A DNA stretch of 64,000 nt from Mycetocola spongiae. Its GTDB lineage: Bacteria; Actinomycetota; Actinomycetes; Actinomycetales; Microbacteriaceae. Location of the stretch: NCBI RefSeq assembly GCF_020424085.1, contig NZ_CP080203.1, forward strand, positions 992,001-1,056,000. Direction: 5' to 3'. The position numbers were made by a program, and so were the translations under genes. This document shows, one piece after another, positions 7,192 through 15,777 of the stretch. Numbering within the stretch: position 1 is the stretch's first letter; every line of letters starts with the position of its first letter. The notes beneath the pieces are model-generated. The model ran no database searches. It saw only the letters and a program-made list of their open reading frames with translations, and was not told where the DNA came from.

Positions 7192-8754
7192 GTGGTGTCC
7201 CGCGTTCTGGGTTTCATCCGAACCGCGGTCCTGGCCGCGGTCATCGGAACCGTGGCCAGCGAGAGCGCGGATGCCTTTGCCATCGCCAGTCAGCTGCCCA
7301 ATAATATCTTCTGGCTGATCTCCAGCGGGGTCTTCTCCGCGATCCTCATCCCGGAGCTGGTGCGCTCGCGCCGGGATCCGGACGGCGGTGCCGCGCATCT
7401 GAACCGGCTGCTGACCCTGGGGCTGATCATCATGGCGCTCGCTACGGTCGCGGCGCTGTTCCTGGCGCCCGCGCTGGTGCACCTCTATGTGAGCGAGTGG
7501 AGCCCCGCCCGGATCAACCTGGCGGTCGCCTTCGCGCTCTGGTGTTTCCCGCAGATCTTCTTTTATGGGGTCTTCTCGCTGTGTGGTGAGACGCTGAACT
7601 CTCGCGGACATTTTGCGCCGGCTGCCTGGGCGCCGCTCGTGAATAGCGTGATCTCCCTGGCCACCCTGGGCGTTTTTGCCTGGGCGTTTGGGGTCTTCCC
7701 GCAGGCCACGGCGGCGGTGGAGGGGTGGACGCCGGGCATGATTGCGCTGCTCGCGGGAGGCAGCTCGCTCGGGGTGGCCGGTCAGGCCGCCGTGGTGGCC
7801 CTGGCCATGTATCGCGCCGGGATCCGGTTTTCCCCAAATTTCCGCTGGCGGGGTGCCTCGCTTGGCACCGCCACGCGCGCGGCCAAGTGGACGTTTGGGC
7901 TGGTGATCATCGGCCAGGTCCTCGGGGTTGTGCAAACAAATATCGTGGGGGCCGCCTCCGGGCAAAACGCCTCCGCGTCCGCACTGATCACCGCGTGGCT
8001 GGTATTTATGCTGCCCTATTCCGTGATCGCGGTATCGATCGGCACCCTCTATTTCACCCGGTTGAGCCGGCATGCCCAGGCGGGACGGACGGGGGATCTC
8101 GCCGCCGAACTCGCGTGGCCCGTGCGTGTGCTGGCGGTAGCGATGCTGGGGGCCTTCACGGTGATGATGATCGTGGCCCTTCCCCTCAGCCGCTTTTTCA
8201 CCAATACCGCGGAAAATGCGCAGGCCCTGGCCCTGGTCCTGATGGCGTTTTTGGTCTCCCTCCTTCCCCTGTCGTTCCTGTTCCTGTTTCAGCGCGCGTT
8301 TTATGCGCTGGGCGATGCCCGCACGCCCTTCGTTTATACCTGTGTGCAGGCGGCAGCGCTCCTCACCGGGACCCTGCTGCTGCCGGGGCTGGTCGAGCTG
8401 GCCTATCTCACCGCCGCGGTGGCCGCCGTGCAATCGCTCGCCGCCACGGTGCAGGTGCTCATCGCCGCCTGGCTGTTGCGACGTCGGGTGGGCCCGATGG
8501 GGGTGCGTCGCGCGCTTCCCTCGATCGGTCGGGCCCTGATCGCGATGCTCGCGAGCGCCGCGATAGCGCTTCCGCTGGGCTCCCTGCTCGGCGATTGGGG
8601 AATGTCCGAGAGGGCGGAGGCGCTGCTGCTCTCCGCGGTGCTGGCCGCGGTCTGCGGGGGCACGTTTGTGCTCGGCATGGTGCTCCTGCGCGATCCGGTT
8701 CCGCGGCGGCTCTTCGCCGAATTTTTTCCCGCGCGCCCCGCGGCTGGACGCTGA
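7192..8754 (+). CDS. MurJ/MviN-family lipid II flippase paralogue
   Basis: This 520-residue polytopic membrane protein has about 13 or 14 hydrophobic segments, starting VVSRVLGFIRTAVLAAVIGT, the MurJ signature of the first helix. Other hallmarks are PNNIFWLISSGVFSAILIPE and the FQRAFYALGDARTPF motif. MurJ proteins flip lipid-linked murein precursors across the membrane. The actinobacterial main murJ usually lies near the origin, so this copy is probably a paralogue. GTG 7192 has no clear ribosome binding site and leaves almost nothing before the first helix, while the frame is open far upstream. The N-terminus may therefore be truncated or frameshifted. It is inserted between DUF1844 and sseB. 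Confidence 0.8.
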   Translation: MVSRVLGFIRTAVLAAVIGTVASESADAFAIASQLPNNIFWLISSGVFSAILIPELVRSRRDPDGGAAHLNRLLTLGLIIMALATVAALFLAPALVHLYVSEWSPARINLAVAFALWCFPQIFFYGVFSLCGETLNSRGHFAPAAWAPLVNSVISLATLGVFAWAFGVFPQATAAVEGWTPGMIALLAGGSSLGVAGQAAVVALAMYRAGIRFSPNFRWRGASLGTATRAAKWTFGLVIIGQVLGVVQTNIVGAASGQNASASALITAWLVFMLPYSVIAVSIGTLYFTRLSRHAQAGRTGDLAAELAWPVRVLAVAMLGAFTVMMIVALPLSRFFTNTAENAQALALVLMAFLVSLLPLSFLFLFQRAFYALGDARTPFVYTCVQAAALLTGTLLLPGLVELAYLTAAVAAVQSLAATVQVLIAAWLLRRRVGPMGVRRALPSIGRALIAMLASAAIALPLGSLLGDWGMSERAEALLLSAVLAAVCGGTFVLGMVLLRDPVPRRLFAEFFPARPAAGR

Positions 8755-8773
8755 TCGGCGGGGTCCGCGATAA

Positions 8774-8829
8774 ATGCAGAACGCCCGTCACCCCTCGGGG
8801 TGGCGGGCGTTTTGCGTGGCGACGCGGGC
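8774..8829 (+). repeat. Direct repeat copy 2 containing a terminator
   Basis: This copy matches 6705-6761 with one C deleted in the loop and a few substitutions, including one that leaves a G-U pair in the stem. The matching flanks outside the hairpin argue for duplication rather than convergent terminator design. Confidence 0.8.
8780..8813. terminator. Terminator between the MurJ-like gene and sseB
   Basis: 15-bp stem (one G-U wobble) with a 2-base loop and a T-run on the plus strand, 25 bp after the murJ-like stop. It may also halt the his/sseB transcript from the other strand, although no T-run faces that way. Confidence 0.8.
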
Positions 8830-9716
8830 TAGGAGCTCGCGCGCAGGCTTACCCGGAGCGAATCCACGCGGGTCGCGATGATCTCATCGGCGGCCCAGCG
8901 CTGGGCGAGACGGCCCAGAACGGTATCCAGCATCGAGCGGTCCAGCCCGTCCACCAGCGTCAGGGTGACCAGGAGCTCCGAGCCGTGCAGGCGCGCCTCG
9001 GGATCACCCGCGCTCAGCGAGACGTCGATTACGGAGAGTTCGGTGGTGATTGACCGGGCAAACGCGGTAAACACCTCGGGGTCGTGAAAGCTTGGCACCC
9101 AGGGCTGCTGCTGGGCAACGGCCCAGAGCGCGGGGCGGCGCAGCACAAACTCGAGTTCGGTGGTGGCATCCAAGACCACCAGCTCGGTATTCTCCTCGGC
9201 CGCGGCCAATGCCACGCGCGTTCCATCGGCGGGAACCGGGCGCGCCTCGGGATTCCAGGCGCGCATCGCGTCCACGGAGGAAAACACGGGCAGAACATTG
9301 CGGCCATCGGGGCCCGCGACCGTGATGATCGAGAGCTCCTGGGTTTTATCCACCTGCTGCCCGGCATCGTTATAGCCGATATCGCCGGCATGGGCGATCA
9401 GCGGGATCAGGAGGCGTGCACTGCGGAAGGCATCCACCACCTCGGCCTCGGTGACCTCATGGGCGCGGAAGCGGCGCTGGGATTCGGCCAGGAGCTCGGG
9501 CGCGGTGCCGTCATCTCCGGCATAGGCGTTATCGTGCGCCTGGAACGTGCGTCCCTCCCACGGGCGGTCGGCGCTATCGCCGGTATTGCCGGCGAGGGCC
9601 GCGAGGCGTGCGCGGATACCCGTGGGGTCCTCGCCGTTTCCGGCGTGACCGGCGGGGCCGCCCGCACTCTCGTGCGGGCGGTCGCCGGGCGGGGTGGGAT
9701 TAGTCGGAAGCGACAT
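8829..9716 (-). CDS. SseB-family protein
   Basis: The 295-residue protein has a long Pro/Gly-rich N-terminal part (residues 1-60) and then an SseB N-terminal domain ([44 protein letters not shown]). SseB-fold proteins are cytosolic and of uncertain role. The ATG at 9716 gives [14 protein letters not shown] and overlaps the priA end by 17 bp. This gene follows priA in many Microbacteriaceae, so a link to the histidine operon is positional only. Confidence 0.85.
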   Translation of the reverse strand: MSLPTNPTPPGDRPHESAGGPAGHAGNGEDPTGIRARLAALAGNTGDSADRPWEGRTFQAHDNAYAGDDGTAPELLAESQRRFRAHEVTEAEVVDAFRSARLLIPLIAHAGDIGYNDAGQQVDKTQELSIITVAGPDGRNVLPVFSSVDAMRAWNPEARPVPADGTRVALAAAEENTELVVLDATTELEFVLRRPALWAVAQQQPWVPSFHDPEVFTAFARSITTELSVIDVSLSAGDPEARLHGSELLVTLTLVDGLDRSMLDTVLGRLAQRWAADEIIATRVDSLRVSLRASS

Positions 9717-10446
9717 CCAGGGCCTCTGCAAGCGTGAAGTTACCGTTATAAAGTGCCTTGCCGATGATGGCACCCTCGAGTCCCAGCGGCACCAGTGCGC
9801 GCAGCGCGGCAATATCGTCGAGGTTGGAGATGCCACCCGAGGCCACCACGGGGCGCACGGTGCGCTCCATGACCTGCTTCAGCAGTTCAAGGTTCGGGCC
9901 CTGCAGCGTGCCGTCCTTGGTGACATCGGTCACCACATAGCGGGCGCAGCCGGCCTTTTCGAGGCGGTCCAGGACGGTCCACAGATCGCCGCCGTCCTTG
10001 GTCCAGCCGCGGGCAGACAGCGTGGTGCCGCGCACATCCAGGCCCACGGCGATGGCCTCGCCATACTGGCCGATCACGCTTGCCGCCCACTCGGGGTTTT
10101 CCAGAGCCGCGGTGCCGAGGTTGATGCGGGTCGCGCCCGTGGCGAGGGCCGCCTCGAGGCTCTCGTCATCGCGGATGCCACCGGAGAGCTCCACCTGCAC
10201 GCCGTGCACCGACTTGATCAGCTTGCGGATGACGGCGGAGTTATTGCCGCGACCAAATGCCGCATCCAGATCCACGAGGTGGATCCACTCGGCCCCCTGG
10301 GAGGCCCAGTCCTCGGCCGCGGCCACGGGATCGCCATAATTCGTCTCGGAACCGGCCTCGCCCTGGGTCAGGCGCACGGCCTTACCGCCGGCCACGTCCA
10401 CGGCGGGCAAAAGCTCCAGGCCTGGGGTGTTATTGAACTCGCTCAT
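9700..10446 (-). CDS. priA: Bifunctional HisA/TrpF isomerase PriA
   Basis: The 248-residue TIM barrel isomerises ProFAR in histidine synthesis. In actinobacteria the same enzyme commonly isomerises PRA in tryptophan synthesis. Seen: N-terminal [20 protein letters not shown] with the catalytic Asp, and the second catalytic Asp in [14 protein letters not shown]. The phosphate loops GGIRDDES and [10 protein letters not shown] are present. It follows hisH by 56 bp. Dual specificity is inferred from phylogenetic context, not shown by the sequence. Confidence 0.95.
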   Translation of the reverse strand: MSEFNNTPGLELLPAVDVAGGKAVRLTQGEAGSETNYGDPVAAAEDWASQGAEWIHLVDLDAAFGRGNNSAVIRKLIKSVHGVQVELSGGIRDDESLEAALATGATRINLGTAALENPEWAASVIGQYGEAIAVGLDVRGTTLSARGWTKDGGDLWTVLDRLEKAGCARYVVTDVTKDGTLQGPNLELLKQVMERTVRPVVASGGISNLDDIAALRALVPLGLEGAIIGKALYNGNFTLAEALDVASD

Positions 10447-10475
10447 GTTGTCCTTGAAATCGCTGTGAGTGGATG

Positions 10476-10493
10476 GGGCCGCCGGGGCGGCCC
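10476..10493 (-). promoter_or_regulatory. Small GC hairpin between hisH and priA
   Basis: GGGCCGCC-GG-GGCGGCCC is a perfect 8-bp stem with only two unpaired bases in the 56-bp gap. There is no T-run, so a role in termination is doubtful. Confidence 0.25.
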
Positions 10494-10502
10494 GACCCGA
10501 TG

Positions 10503-11153
10503 TTAATCAGTGGGGAGGGTGCCGAGCCAATTCCGGAGCAGCTGAATGCCCGCCTCACCCGATTTTTCCGGGTGGAATTGGGTGGCCGTGAGCGGTCCGT
10601 TTTCGATCGCGGCCAGGAAGGGGGCACCGTGTTCGGCCCAGGTGAGGGCCGGCTCCGGGAAGGGAGGCATAACGTCCAGGCTCCACTGCTGCGCCGCATA
10701 GGAGTGAACAAAATAAAAACGCTCATAGTGGAGGCCACGGAACAGCACGGAGTCCTCGGGAGCGGACACCGTATTCCAGCCCATATGCGGAACCACCGCG
10801 GCGGGAAGCGCCGTGATATCCCCGGGCCACTGGCCCAGGCCCTCGGTGGTTTCGCCGCGCTCGGTACCGTTTTCGAACATGACCTGCAGGCCCACGCACA
10901 CGCCCAGCACCGGCTTGGCACCGGCGATGCGCTTATCGATGATGCGGGCACCGCCCGAGGCCTCCAGGGCCTCCATCACGGCGCTAAATGCCCCCACGCC
11001 GGGGACAAACAGGCCGTCGGCGGCCATCGCGGTGGCAAAATCCCCGCTCAGGGTGACGTTGGCACCGGCGGCCTCGAGGGCCTTCACCGCCGAGTGAACG
11101 TTGCCGGATCCATAATCAAAAACAACAACGTTGGGGCGACGCTCCCCGGTCAC
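10503..11153 (-). CDS. hisH: Imidazole glycerol phosphate synthase glutaminase subunit
   Basis: This 216-residue class I glutamine amidotransferase gives ammonia to HisF for IGP synthesis. The nucleophile is the Cys in [15 protein letters not shown], the oxyanion and Gly-rich region is VPGVGAF, and the His-Glu of the triad is in TQFHPEKSG. The start overlaps the hisB stop by 4 bp (ATGA-type coupling). hisF is not in the window, so it must lie elsewhere. Confidence 0.96.
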   Translation of the reverse strand: MTGERRPNVVVFDYGSGNVHSAVKALEAAGANVTLSGDFATAMAADGLFVPGVGAFSAVMEALEASGGARIIDKRIAGAKPVLGVCVGLQVMFENGTERGETTEGLGQWPGDITALPAAVVPHMGWNTVSAPEDSVLFRGLHYERFYFVHSYAAQQWSLDVMPPFPEPALTWAEHGAPFLAAIENGPLTATQFHPEKSGEAGIQLLRNWLGTLPTD

Positions 11154-11758
11154 AGCTTGCCCTTGGTGGAGGGGATGCCCTCCACCAGCGGGTCGAAGGC
11201 CTTGGCCACCCGGAATGCGCGCGCAAAGGCCTTAAACTCGGCCTCGGCAATGTGGTGCGGATCGCGCCCGCTCACCACGTTGATGTGCACGGTGAGGCCG
11301 GCGTTAAACGTGATGGCCTCAAATACGTGGCGCACCATCGACCCGGTGAAGTGGCCACCGATCAGGTGGAACTCAAACCCTGCGGGCTCACCGGTGTGCA
11401 CAAGATAGGGACGGCCGGAGATATCCACCACGGCCTGCGCGAGCGCCTCATCCAGCGGGCACAGCGCATCGCCATAGCGGGCAATTCCGGCCTTATCGCC
11501 CAGCGCCTCGCGGATGGCCATACCCAGCGCGATGCCGATGTCCTCGACGGTGTGGTGCACGTCGATATGCGTATCGCCCGTGGCCACCACGCGCAGATCG
11601 GTCAGCGAGTGCTTCGCGAAGGCCGTGAGCATGTGGTCATAAAACGGGACCGTGGTATTAATCTCGCTGCGGCCGGTGCCGTCGAGGTTGATCTCGAGTT
11701 CGATGGAGGATTCGCTCGTCGCGCGCGTAACCGTCGCGGTGCGGGGTGCGGTAGTCAT
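11150..11758 (-). CDS. hisB: Imidazoleglycerol-phosphate dehydratase
   Basis: The 202-residue enzyme removes water from IGP to give imidazole acetol phosphate. The metal-binding motifs [25 protein letters not shown] and the later [14 protein letters not shown] are all present, and length is normal for a monofunctional HisB. It sits between hisC and hisH and is probably co-transcribed. Confidence 0.96.
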   Translation of the reverse strand: MTTAPRTATVTRATSESSIELEINLDGTGRSEINTTVPFYDHMLTAFAKHSLTDLRVVATGDTHIDVHHTVEDIGIALGMAIREALGDKAGIARYGDALCPLDEALAQAVVDISGRPYLVHTGEPAGFEFHLIGGHFTGSMVRHVFEAITFNAGLTVHINVVSGRDPHHIAEAEFKAFARAFRVAKAFDPLVEGIPSTKGKL

Positions 11759-11759
11759 G

Positions 11760-12869
11760 CTATGAGCTTAGTGCTCGCAGCGCGTCGAGGAACGCGCCGG
11801 TCTCGGAGGCGGTGCCGGCGCTCACGCGCAGGTGCCCGGGAATGCCCACATCGCGGATGAGGATTCCCTGGTCCAGGAGCGCCTGGAACGTGGCCGCGGG
11901 ATCCTCCACTCCCCCAAACAGCACAAAATTCGAGTGCGAGCGGTGCGGGGTATAGCCCAGCTCCGTGAGCTCGGTGACGATGCGATCGCGCTGTCCACGG
12001 ATGTCATCCACCATCGCGAGCATCGCATCGGAGTGATCAAGCGCGGCCTCGGCGGCGGCCTGGGTGAGGGCGGAGAGGTGATAGGGCAGGCGGACCAGGC
12101 GCAGGGCGTCGATCACGGCCGGATCGGCGGCCAGATATCCCAGGCGCACGCCCGCAAACGCAAATGCCTTGCTCATAGTGCGGGAGATGAGCAGACGCTC
12201 CCGGCCGGGCAGGAGGGTCAGGGCGCTCGCGGCGTCATCGGGCGCAAACTCGGCATAGGCCTCGTCAACCACCACGATTCCGGGGGCGGCATCGTAGACC
12301 GCGGCGATCGTTTCGAGGGAGAGCGGGGTGCCCGTGGGGTTATTCGGCGAGCATAAAAACACGATATCCGGGGCGGCCTCGCGCACCGCGGCGGCGGCGG
12401 TCTCGGGGGTGAGCTCATAATCGGCATCGCGCTGCGCGGGAATCCAGGCGGTGCCGCTGCCCGAGGCGAGGATCGAGTACATGGAATAGGTGGGTACAAA
12501 ACCCAGGAGCGAGCGGCCGGGGCCACCAAAGGCCTGTAGGACGTGCTGAAGAACCTCATTGGAGCCATTGGCTGCCCAGAGATTTTCCGCAGTGAGGGCG
12601 GGGCCGGCCGCGGAGGAGGGCGCCCCGGTCTCGCGGTTAAGATACTCGGCGAGGCGGGTGCGCAGGCCGAGGAACTCACGATCGGGATAGCGGTTCACTC
12701 CGAGCACGGCGGCGGCCACGCGGGCCACGATGTCCTGCGCCACCTGCTCGGGGATGCGATGGGTGTTCTCGTTAACGTTCAGGGCCACGGGCACGCTCAG
12801 CTGGGGGGCACCGTAGGGGATCTGGCCGCGCAGGTCGTCGCGGATGGGCAGGTCGTTAAGAGTAGTCAC
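11760..12869 (-). CDS. hisC: Histidinol-phosphate aminotransferase
   Basis: The 369-residue class I PLP aminotransferase makes histidinol phosphate from imidazole acetol phosphate. The PLP lysine lies in [18 protein letters not shown], with the preceding [10 protein letters not shown] and [10 protein letters not shown] motifs. It is the first gene of hisC-hisB-hisH-priA-sseB. Its stop is only one base from the hisB start. Confidence 0.95.
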   Translation of the reverse strand: MTTLNDLPIRDDLRGQIPYGAPQLSVPVALNVNENTHRIPEQVAQDIVARVAAAVLGVNRYPDREFLGLRTRLAEYLNRETGAPSSAAGPALTAENLWAANGSNEVLQHVLQAFGGPGRSLLGFVPTYSMYSILASGSGTAWIPAQRDADYELTPETAAAAVREAAPDIVFLCSPNNPTGTPLSLETIAAVYDAAPGIVVVDEAYAEFAPDDAASALTLLPGRERLLISRTMSKAFAFAGVRLGYLAADPAVIDALRLVRLPYHLSALTQAAAEAALDHSDAMLAMVDDIRGQRDRIVTELTELGYTPHRSHSNFVLFGGVEDPAATFQALLDQGILIRDVGIPGHLRVSAGTASETGAFLDALRALSS

Positions 12870-12971
12870 GGATCTAGCTTAGCGAGGGGGCGGCGCCCTC
12901 CGTCACGCTAGTACTCCGTCACGCTGGCGCCGTGTCACGCTAGCGCCCTGTCTCATTACTGCGCGGTCGCG

Positions 12972-13120
12972 CTACTGGGCGGTATGGCGCAGGGAGATCG
13001 TGAGGCGCCGACCTGCCTGCACCGCGGAACCACTCAGACCGAGCAGGCTTTAGATTTCGGCGATCACATCGCGGAGATCGGCACTGGGCAGGATTATGGG
13101 CGAGAGAGACCGCGAGCTGC
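12972..13120 (-). pseudogene. Decayed LysM C-terminal copy A
   Basis: Read on the minus strand it gives VIAEI-stop-SLLGLSGSAVQAGRR, parallel to VIAEIKSLNGLNSSAVQAGQR of the intact gene. The in-frame stop replaces the Lys codon. Confidence 0.75.
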
Positions 13121-13185
13121 CTCAGGCAGCCTCACTACTATTCCGTCGTATTACTGCTCTGTCGCATTACTGCTCTGGCACGCTG

Positions 13186-13340
13186 CTACGTCATATAGCG
13201 AAGGGGGATCGTGAGGCGCCGACCTGCCTGCACCGCGGAACCGCTCGGGCCGAGCAGGCTTTTGATCTCGGCGATCACATCGCGGAGATCGGCATAGGGG
13301 CCAGGGTTATGGGAGAGAGACCGCGAGTTGCCACAGGCTG
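13186..13340 (-). pseudogene. Decayed LysM C-terminal copy B
   Basis: It encodes LRDVIAEIKSLLGPSGSAVQ followed by AGRRLTIPLRY, nearly the intact LysM tail. The upstream half of the LysM domain is missing and no start is present. Confidence 0.75.
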
Positions 13341-13380
13341 TCACGGTATTACTACGTCGCGCTAGCGCCCTGTCACGCTG

Positions 13381-13535
13381 CTGCGTCATTTAGCGCAGAG
13401 GAATCGTGAGGCGCCGACCTGCCTGCACCGCGGAACCGCTCGGGCCGTGGAGGCCTTTGATCTCGGCGATCACATCGCGGAGATCGGCATAGGGGCCAGG
13501 ATTAGGGGAGAGAGACCGCGAGCTGCCACAGGCCG
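13381..13535 (-). pseudogene. Decayed LysM C-terminal copy C
   Basis: This copy again covers only the C-terminal half of the LysM domain and shares GTGAGGCGCCGACCTGCCTG with copies A and B. The three copies resemble each other more than the intact gene, which suggests they multiplied after separating from it. Confidence 0.75.
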
Positions 13536-13588
13536 TTACGCTACCGCTCCGTCACACTACTGGGCGGCCGGGCTACCGCACCGTCACA

Positions 13589-14140
13589 CTACTGCGCGGT
13601 ATAGCGCAGGGGGATCGCGAGGCGCTGACCCGCCTGCACCGCGGAACTGTTCAGGCCGTTGAGGCTTTTGATCTCGGCGATGACATCGCGGGGGTCTGCA
13701 TTGGGGGCGAGAGAGACCGCGAGCTGCCACAGGGTTTCCCCGGCGCCGATGGTGGCGTATTCAAAATTGGTTTCGACCACCGTGGAGCTGGCCACGGCTC
13801 CCCCGGCGTTCAGGCCGATGGCCACTACGCCGATGACCACGGGCAGGGCCGCGAGGAGGGTGAAAACGATGCGGCCGCGGCGGGTGAGGCGGAGCTTGCC
13901 GCTGCCGGGCACCCGTGCCGGGGCGGGAGGCGCGGTGCGGGCGGCGGTGACGATGGAGCGGGCGGCAAATGCGGGTGCACCGGACTCGGCCGGGGATGCG
14001 GCCCGCAGGCCCGGGGCGTTGGTGCGGAAGACCCGCCCCTCGGGGAAGGCGATGACATTGCCGGGCAGCGCGGAGGCGGTTGCCCCACCGCTACGCGAAC
14101 CGATACTGCCGCCGGGACGACTCAGGACTGCTGTACTCAT
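13589..14140 (-). CDS. LysM-domain membrane protein, candidate SOS division inhibitor
   Basis: The 183-residue protein has a disordered Ala/Pro-rich cytoplasmic part (about 1-80), a basic stretch KLRLTRRGRIV, one membrane segment (about 92-112) and an extracellular LysM domain (YATIGAGETLWQLAVSLAPN to QAGQRLAIPLRY). LysM binds peptidoglycan. It is divergent from lexA and shares a region full of LexA-type palindromes. Short LysM membrane proteins in this position (Bacillus YneA; functionally similar DivS in Corynebacterium) block division during the SOS response. I infer a similar role. The AGTAGGAGG ribosome binding site supports the ATG at 14140. Its 3' end has been copied three times downstream. 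Confidence 0.85.
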   Translation of the reverse strand: MSTAVLSRPGGSIGSRSGGATASALPGNVIAFPEGRVFRTNAPGLRAASPAESGAPAFAARSIVTAARTAPPAPARVPGSGKLRLTRRGRIVFTLLAALPVVIGVVAIGLNAGGAVASSTVVETNFEYATIGAGETLWQLAVSLAPNADPRDVIAEIKSLNGLNSSAVQAGQRLAIPLRYTAQ

Positions 14141-14157
14141 GCGTGCCTCCTACTTCT

Positions 14158-14247
14158 CTGCGAATAAACCTGCTGTGCGAATACCCGTTGCGTGAACACA
14201 CTCTGTGTGAAAACACTTTGTGCGAAATCACTCTGTGCAAAAACCTG
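14158..14247. repeat. Six 15-bp tandem repeats upstream of the LysM gene
   Basis: Six degenerate units in exact 15-bp register (such as CTGTGTGAAAACACT, TTGTGCGAAATCACT and CTGTGCAAAAACCTG) fill the region just upstream of the LysM start codon. They could be transcription factor sites or a slippage array in the 5' leader. Confidence 0.7.
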
Positions 14248-14278
14248 CGCTGCTGGCCATTGCACCCGGGAACCCGTA

Positions 14279-14347
14279 TTCGAACCTGTGTTTCGAATAT
14301 ATATTCGAATTGTCGAAGATTCAAGCCGGTGTTCGAATATTTTCGAA
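14279..14347. promoter_or_regulatory. SOS box: Cluster of LexA-type palindromes between the LysM gene and lexA
   Basis: Four overlapping palindromes are visible. 14279-14297 has GAAC-N4-GTTT inside TTCGAA ends. 14292-14309 is TTCGAA-N6-TTCGAA and fully palindromic. 14321-14336 matches 10 of 12 fixed positions of TCGAAC-N4-GTTCGA. 14332-14347 is TTCGAA-N4-TTCGAA. They lie between divergent starts and should give SOS control of both genes. Confidence 0.65.
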
Positions 14348-14474
14348 TCTTTTTGCCGACACACTCGAATAGGTGTTTGTTTTTACGTGAATTGCTGGAT
14401 ACAGTTTCGACTGTTGGGATTACTCAACCAACCACCACCGACATTGCCCCGATACGGCGTCAGGACGGAACATT

Positions 14475-15239
14475 ATGGCCGCGAAAAAGCAGCAGACCGC
14501 GGATGCCCCGGCATCCGGCCCGGCCGCGCCTCTCAGCGCCGCGGCACTCCCCGATGCGGGCGATGGCACCCGGGCAAAGCCCGGCACGCGCCGCCGCAAG
14601 AGCCTGAGCGCCAAGCAGCTCTCGATCATGGAGTTCATCTCCCGCTCCGTCACCGATCAGGGCTATCCGCCGAGCATGCGCGAGATCGGCGATGCCGTGG
14701 GCCTGGCCTCCCTGTCCAGCGTCACGCATCAGCTCAACCAGCTTGAGCTCAGCGGCTACCTGCGCCGCGACCCCAATCGCCCGCGCGCCCTGGAAATCCT
14801 CATCGATCTTCCCGGCACCCCGGTATCCTCCGCCGATTTTGAATCCACCGCCCCGCCCATCGGCGATGCCGCGATGGTGCCGCTTGTGGGCCAGATCGCC
14901 GCGGGCAGCCCGATCACCGCCGAGCAGCAGGTCGAGGAGGTCTTCCCCCTCCCCCGCCAGCTCGTGGGTAAGGGCGATCTTTTTATGCTGAAGGTGCAGG
15001 GCGAATCGATGATCGACGCCGCCATCTGCGATGGCGACTGGGTTGTTGTGCGCCAGCAGCACACGGCCGAAAACGGCGATATTGTCGCGGCGATGCTCGA
15101 TGGCGAGGCCACCGTGAAGGTCTTCCGGCAGCGCGATGGCCATACCTGGCTGCTGCCGCGAAACTCCAATTTTGAGCCCATCCTGGGCGATCATGCCGAA
15201 GTCCTGGGCAAGATCGTGGCCGTTCTGCGCTCCGTCTAG
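14475..15239 (+). CDS. lexA: SOS repressor LexA
   Basis: LexA represses DNA-damage genes and self-cleaves when stimulated by RecA filaments. The 254-residue product has a non-homologous N-terminal tail (1-43), a winged helix ([16 protein letters not shown] to [10 protein letters not shown], about 44-105), the Ala143-Gly144 cleavage bond in GQIAAGSP, the catalytic Ser178 in KVQGESMID, and Lys215 in EATVKVF. The extended N-terminus is usual in actinobacteria. It is divergent from the LysM gene with shared palindromes, indicating autoregulation. Confidence 0.97.
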   Translation: MAAKKQQTADAPASGPAAPLSAAALPDAGDGTRAKPGTRRRKSLSAKQLSIMEFISRSVTDQGYPPSMREIGDAVGLASLSSVTHQLNQLELSGYLRRDPNRPRALEILIDLPGTPVSSADFESTAPPIGDAAMVPLVGQIAAGSPITAEQQVEEVFPLPRQLVGKGDLFMLKVQGESMIDAAICDGDWVVVRQQHTAENGDIVAAMLDGEATVKVFRQRDGHTWLLPRNSNFEPILGDHAEVLGKIVAVLRSV

Positions 15240-15243
15240 GCCC

Positions 15244-15771
15244 GTGACCGGAAGTATCCCCTCCCCGCGGCAGGCCGTCATGGACTCCCCCGTGGGCGAG
15301 CTCACCCTCGTGGCGCGCGGCGAGGCCCTGGCCGCCGTGTATTTTGACGGCCATATCCGTCGCCCGTCCGCCGCCGAGTGCGGACCCGTGGTGGATGGCA
15401 CGCGGGATCCGCTCCTGGCACGCACCCGCGCCCAGCTCAACGAGTATTTTGCGGGAGAGCGCACAGCATTTGATCTGCCGCTGGACCCCGTGGGCGAGGA
15501 GTTTGCCGTGCGGGTCTGGATGCTGCTGCGCGAGATCCCCTATGGTTCCACCACGCGCTACGGCGCCCTGGCCGAGCACCTCGGCGGGCGCTCCTATGCC
15601 CAGGCCGTGGGCGGGGCCGTGGGACGCAATCCGCTCAGCATCATCGTGCCGTGCCATCGCGTCCTGGGTTCCGATGGCACCCTGACCGGCTTTGCCGGGG
15701 GCACCACACGCAAGGCCTTCCTCCTGGAGCTCGAGGAGAGCGATTCCGCCCGCGCCTCGCGGCTGTTCTAG
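15244..15771 (+). CDS. ogt: Methylated-DNA--protein-cysteine methyltransferase
   Basis: This suicide enzyme transfers the alkyl group from O6-alkylguanine to its own cysteine. The active site IIVPCHRVLGSDG and the preceding IPYGSTTRYGALA helix-turn-helix are intact. I use GTG 15244, five bases after the lexA stop, giving 175 residues. ATG 15280 (MDSPVGELTL) is a second candidate but trims the first strand. It lies directly behind lexA and before alkA, so a damage-response operon is likely. Confidence 0.92.
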   Translation: MTGSIPSPRQAVMDSPVGELTLVARGEALAAVYFDGHIRRPSAAECGPVVDGTRDPLLARTRAQLNEYFAGERTAFDLPLDPVGEEFAVRVWMLLREIPYGSTTRYGALAEHLGGRSYAQAVGGAVGRNPLSIIVPCHRVLGSDGTLTGFAGGTTRKAFLLELEESDSARASRLF

Positions 15772-15777
15772 CCCGCC

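Larger units (their letters stand above)
12870..13588. repeat. Degenerate repeat region derived from the LysM gene 3' end
   Basis: This 719-bp stretch has no intact gene. It holds three decayed copies (listed separately) of the last ~150 bp of the LysM gene at 13589, at offsets of 214, 195 and 208 bp. Between them lie short units such as TCACGCTAGCGCC, CGTCACACTACTGGGCGG and CATTACTGCTCTG, which look like reiterations of the sequence around the LysM stop codon. The promoter of hisC must lie at its left end. Confidence 0.85.

Noticed and set aside
12870-13588. Regularly spaced repeats resembling a CRISPR array
   Set aside because: The repeats are about 150 bp, degenerate, spaced about 200 bp apart and homologous to the end of the neighbouring LysM gene. 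There are no uniform short repeats with unique spacers and no cas genes.
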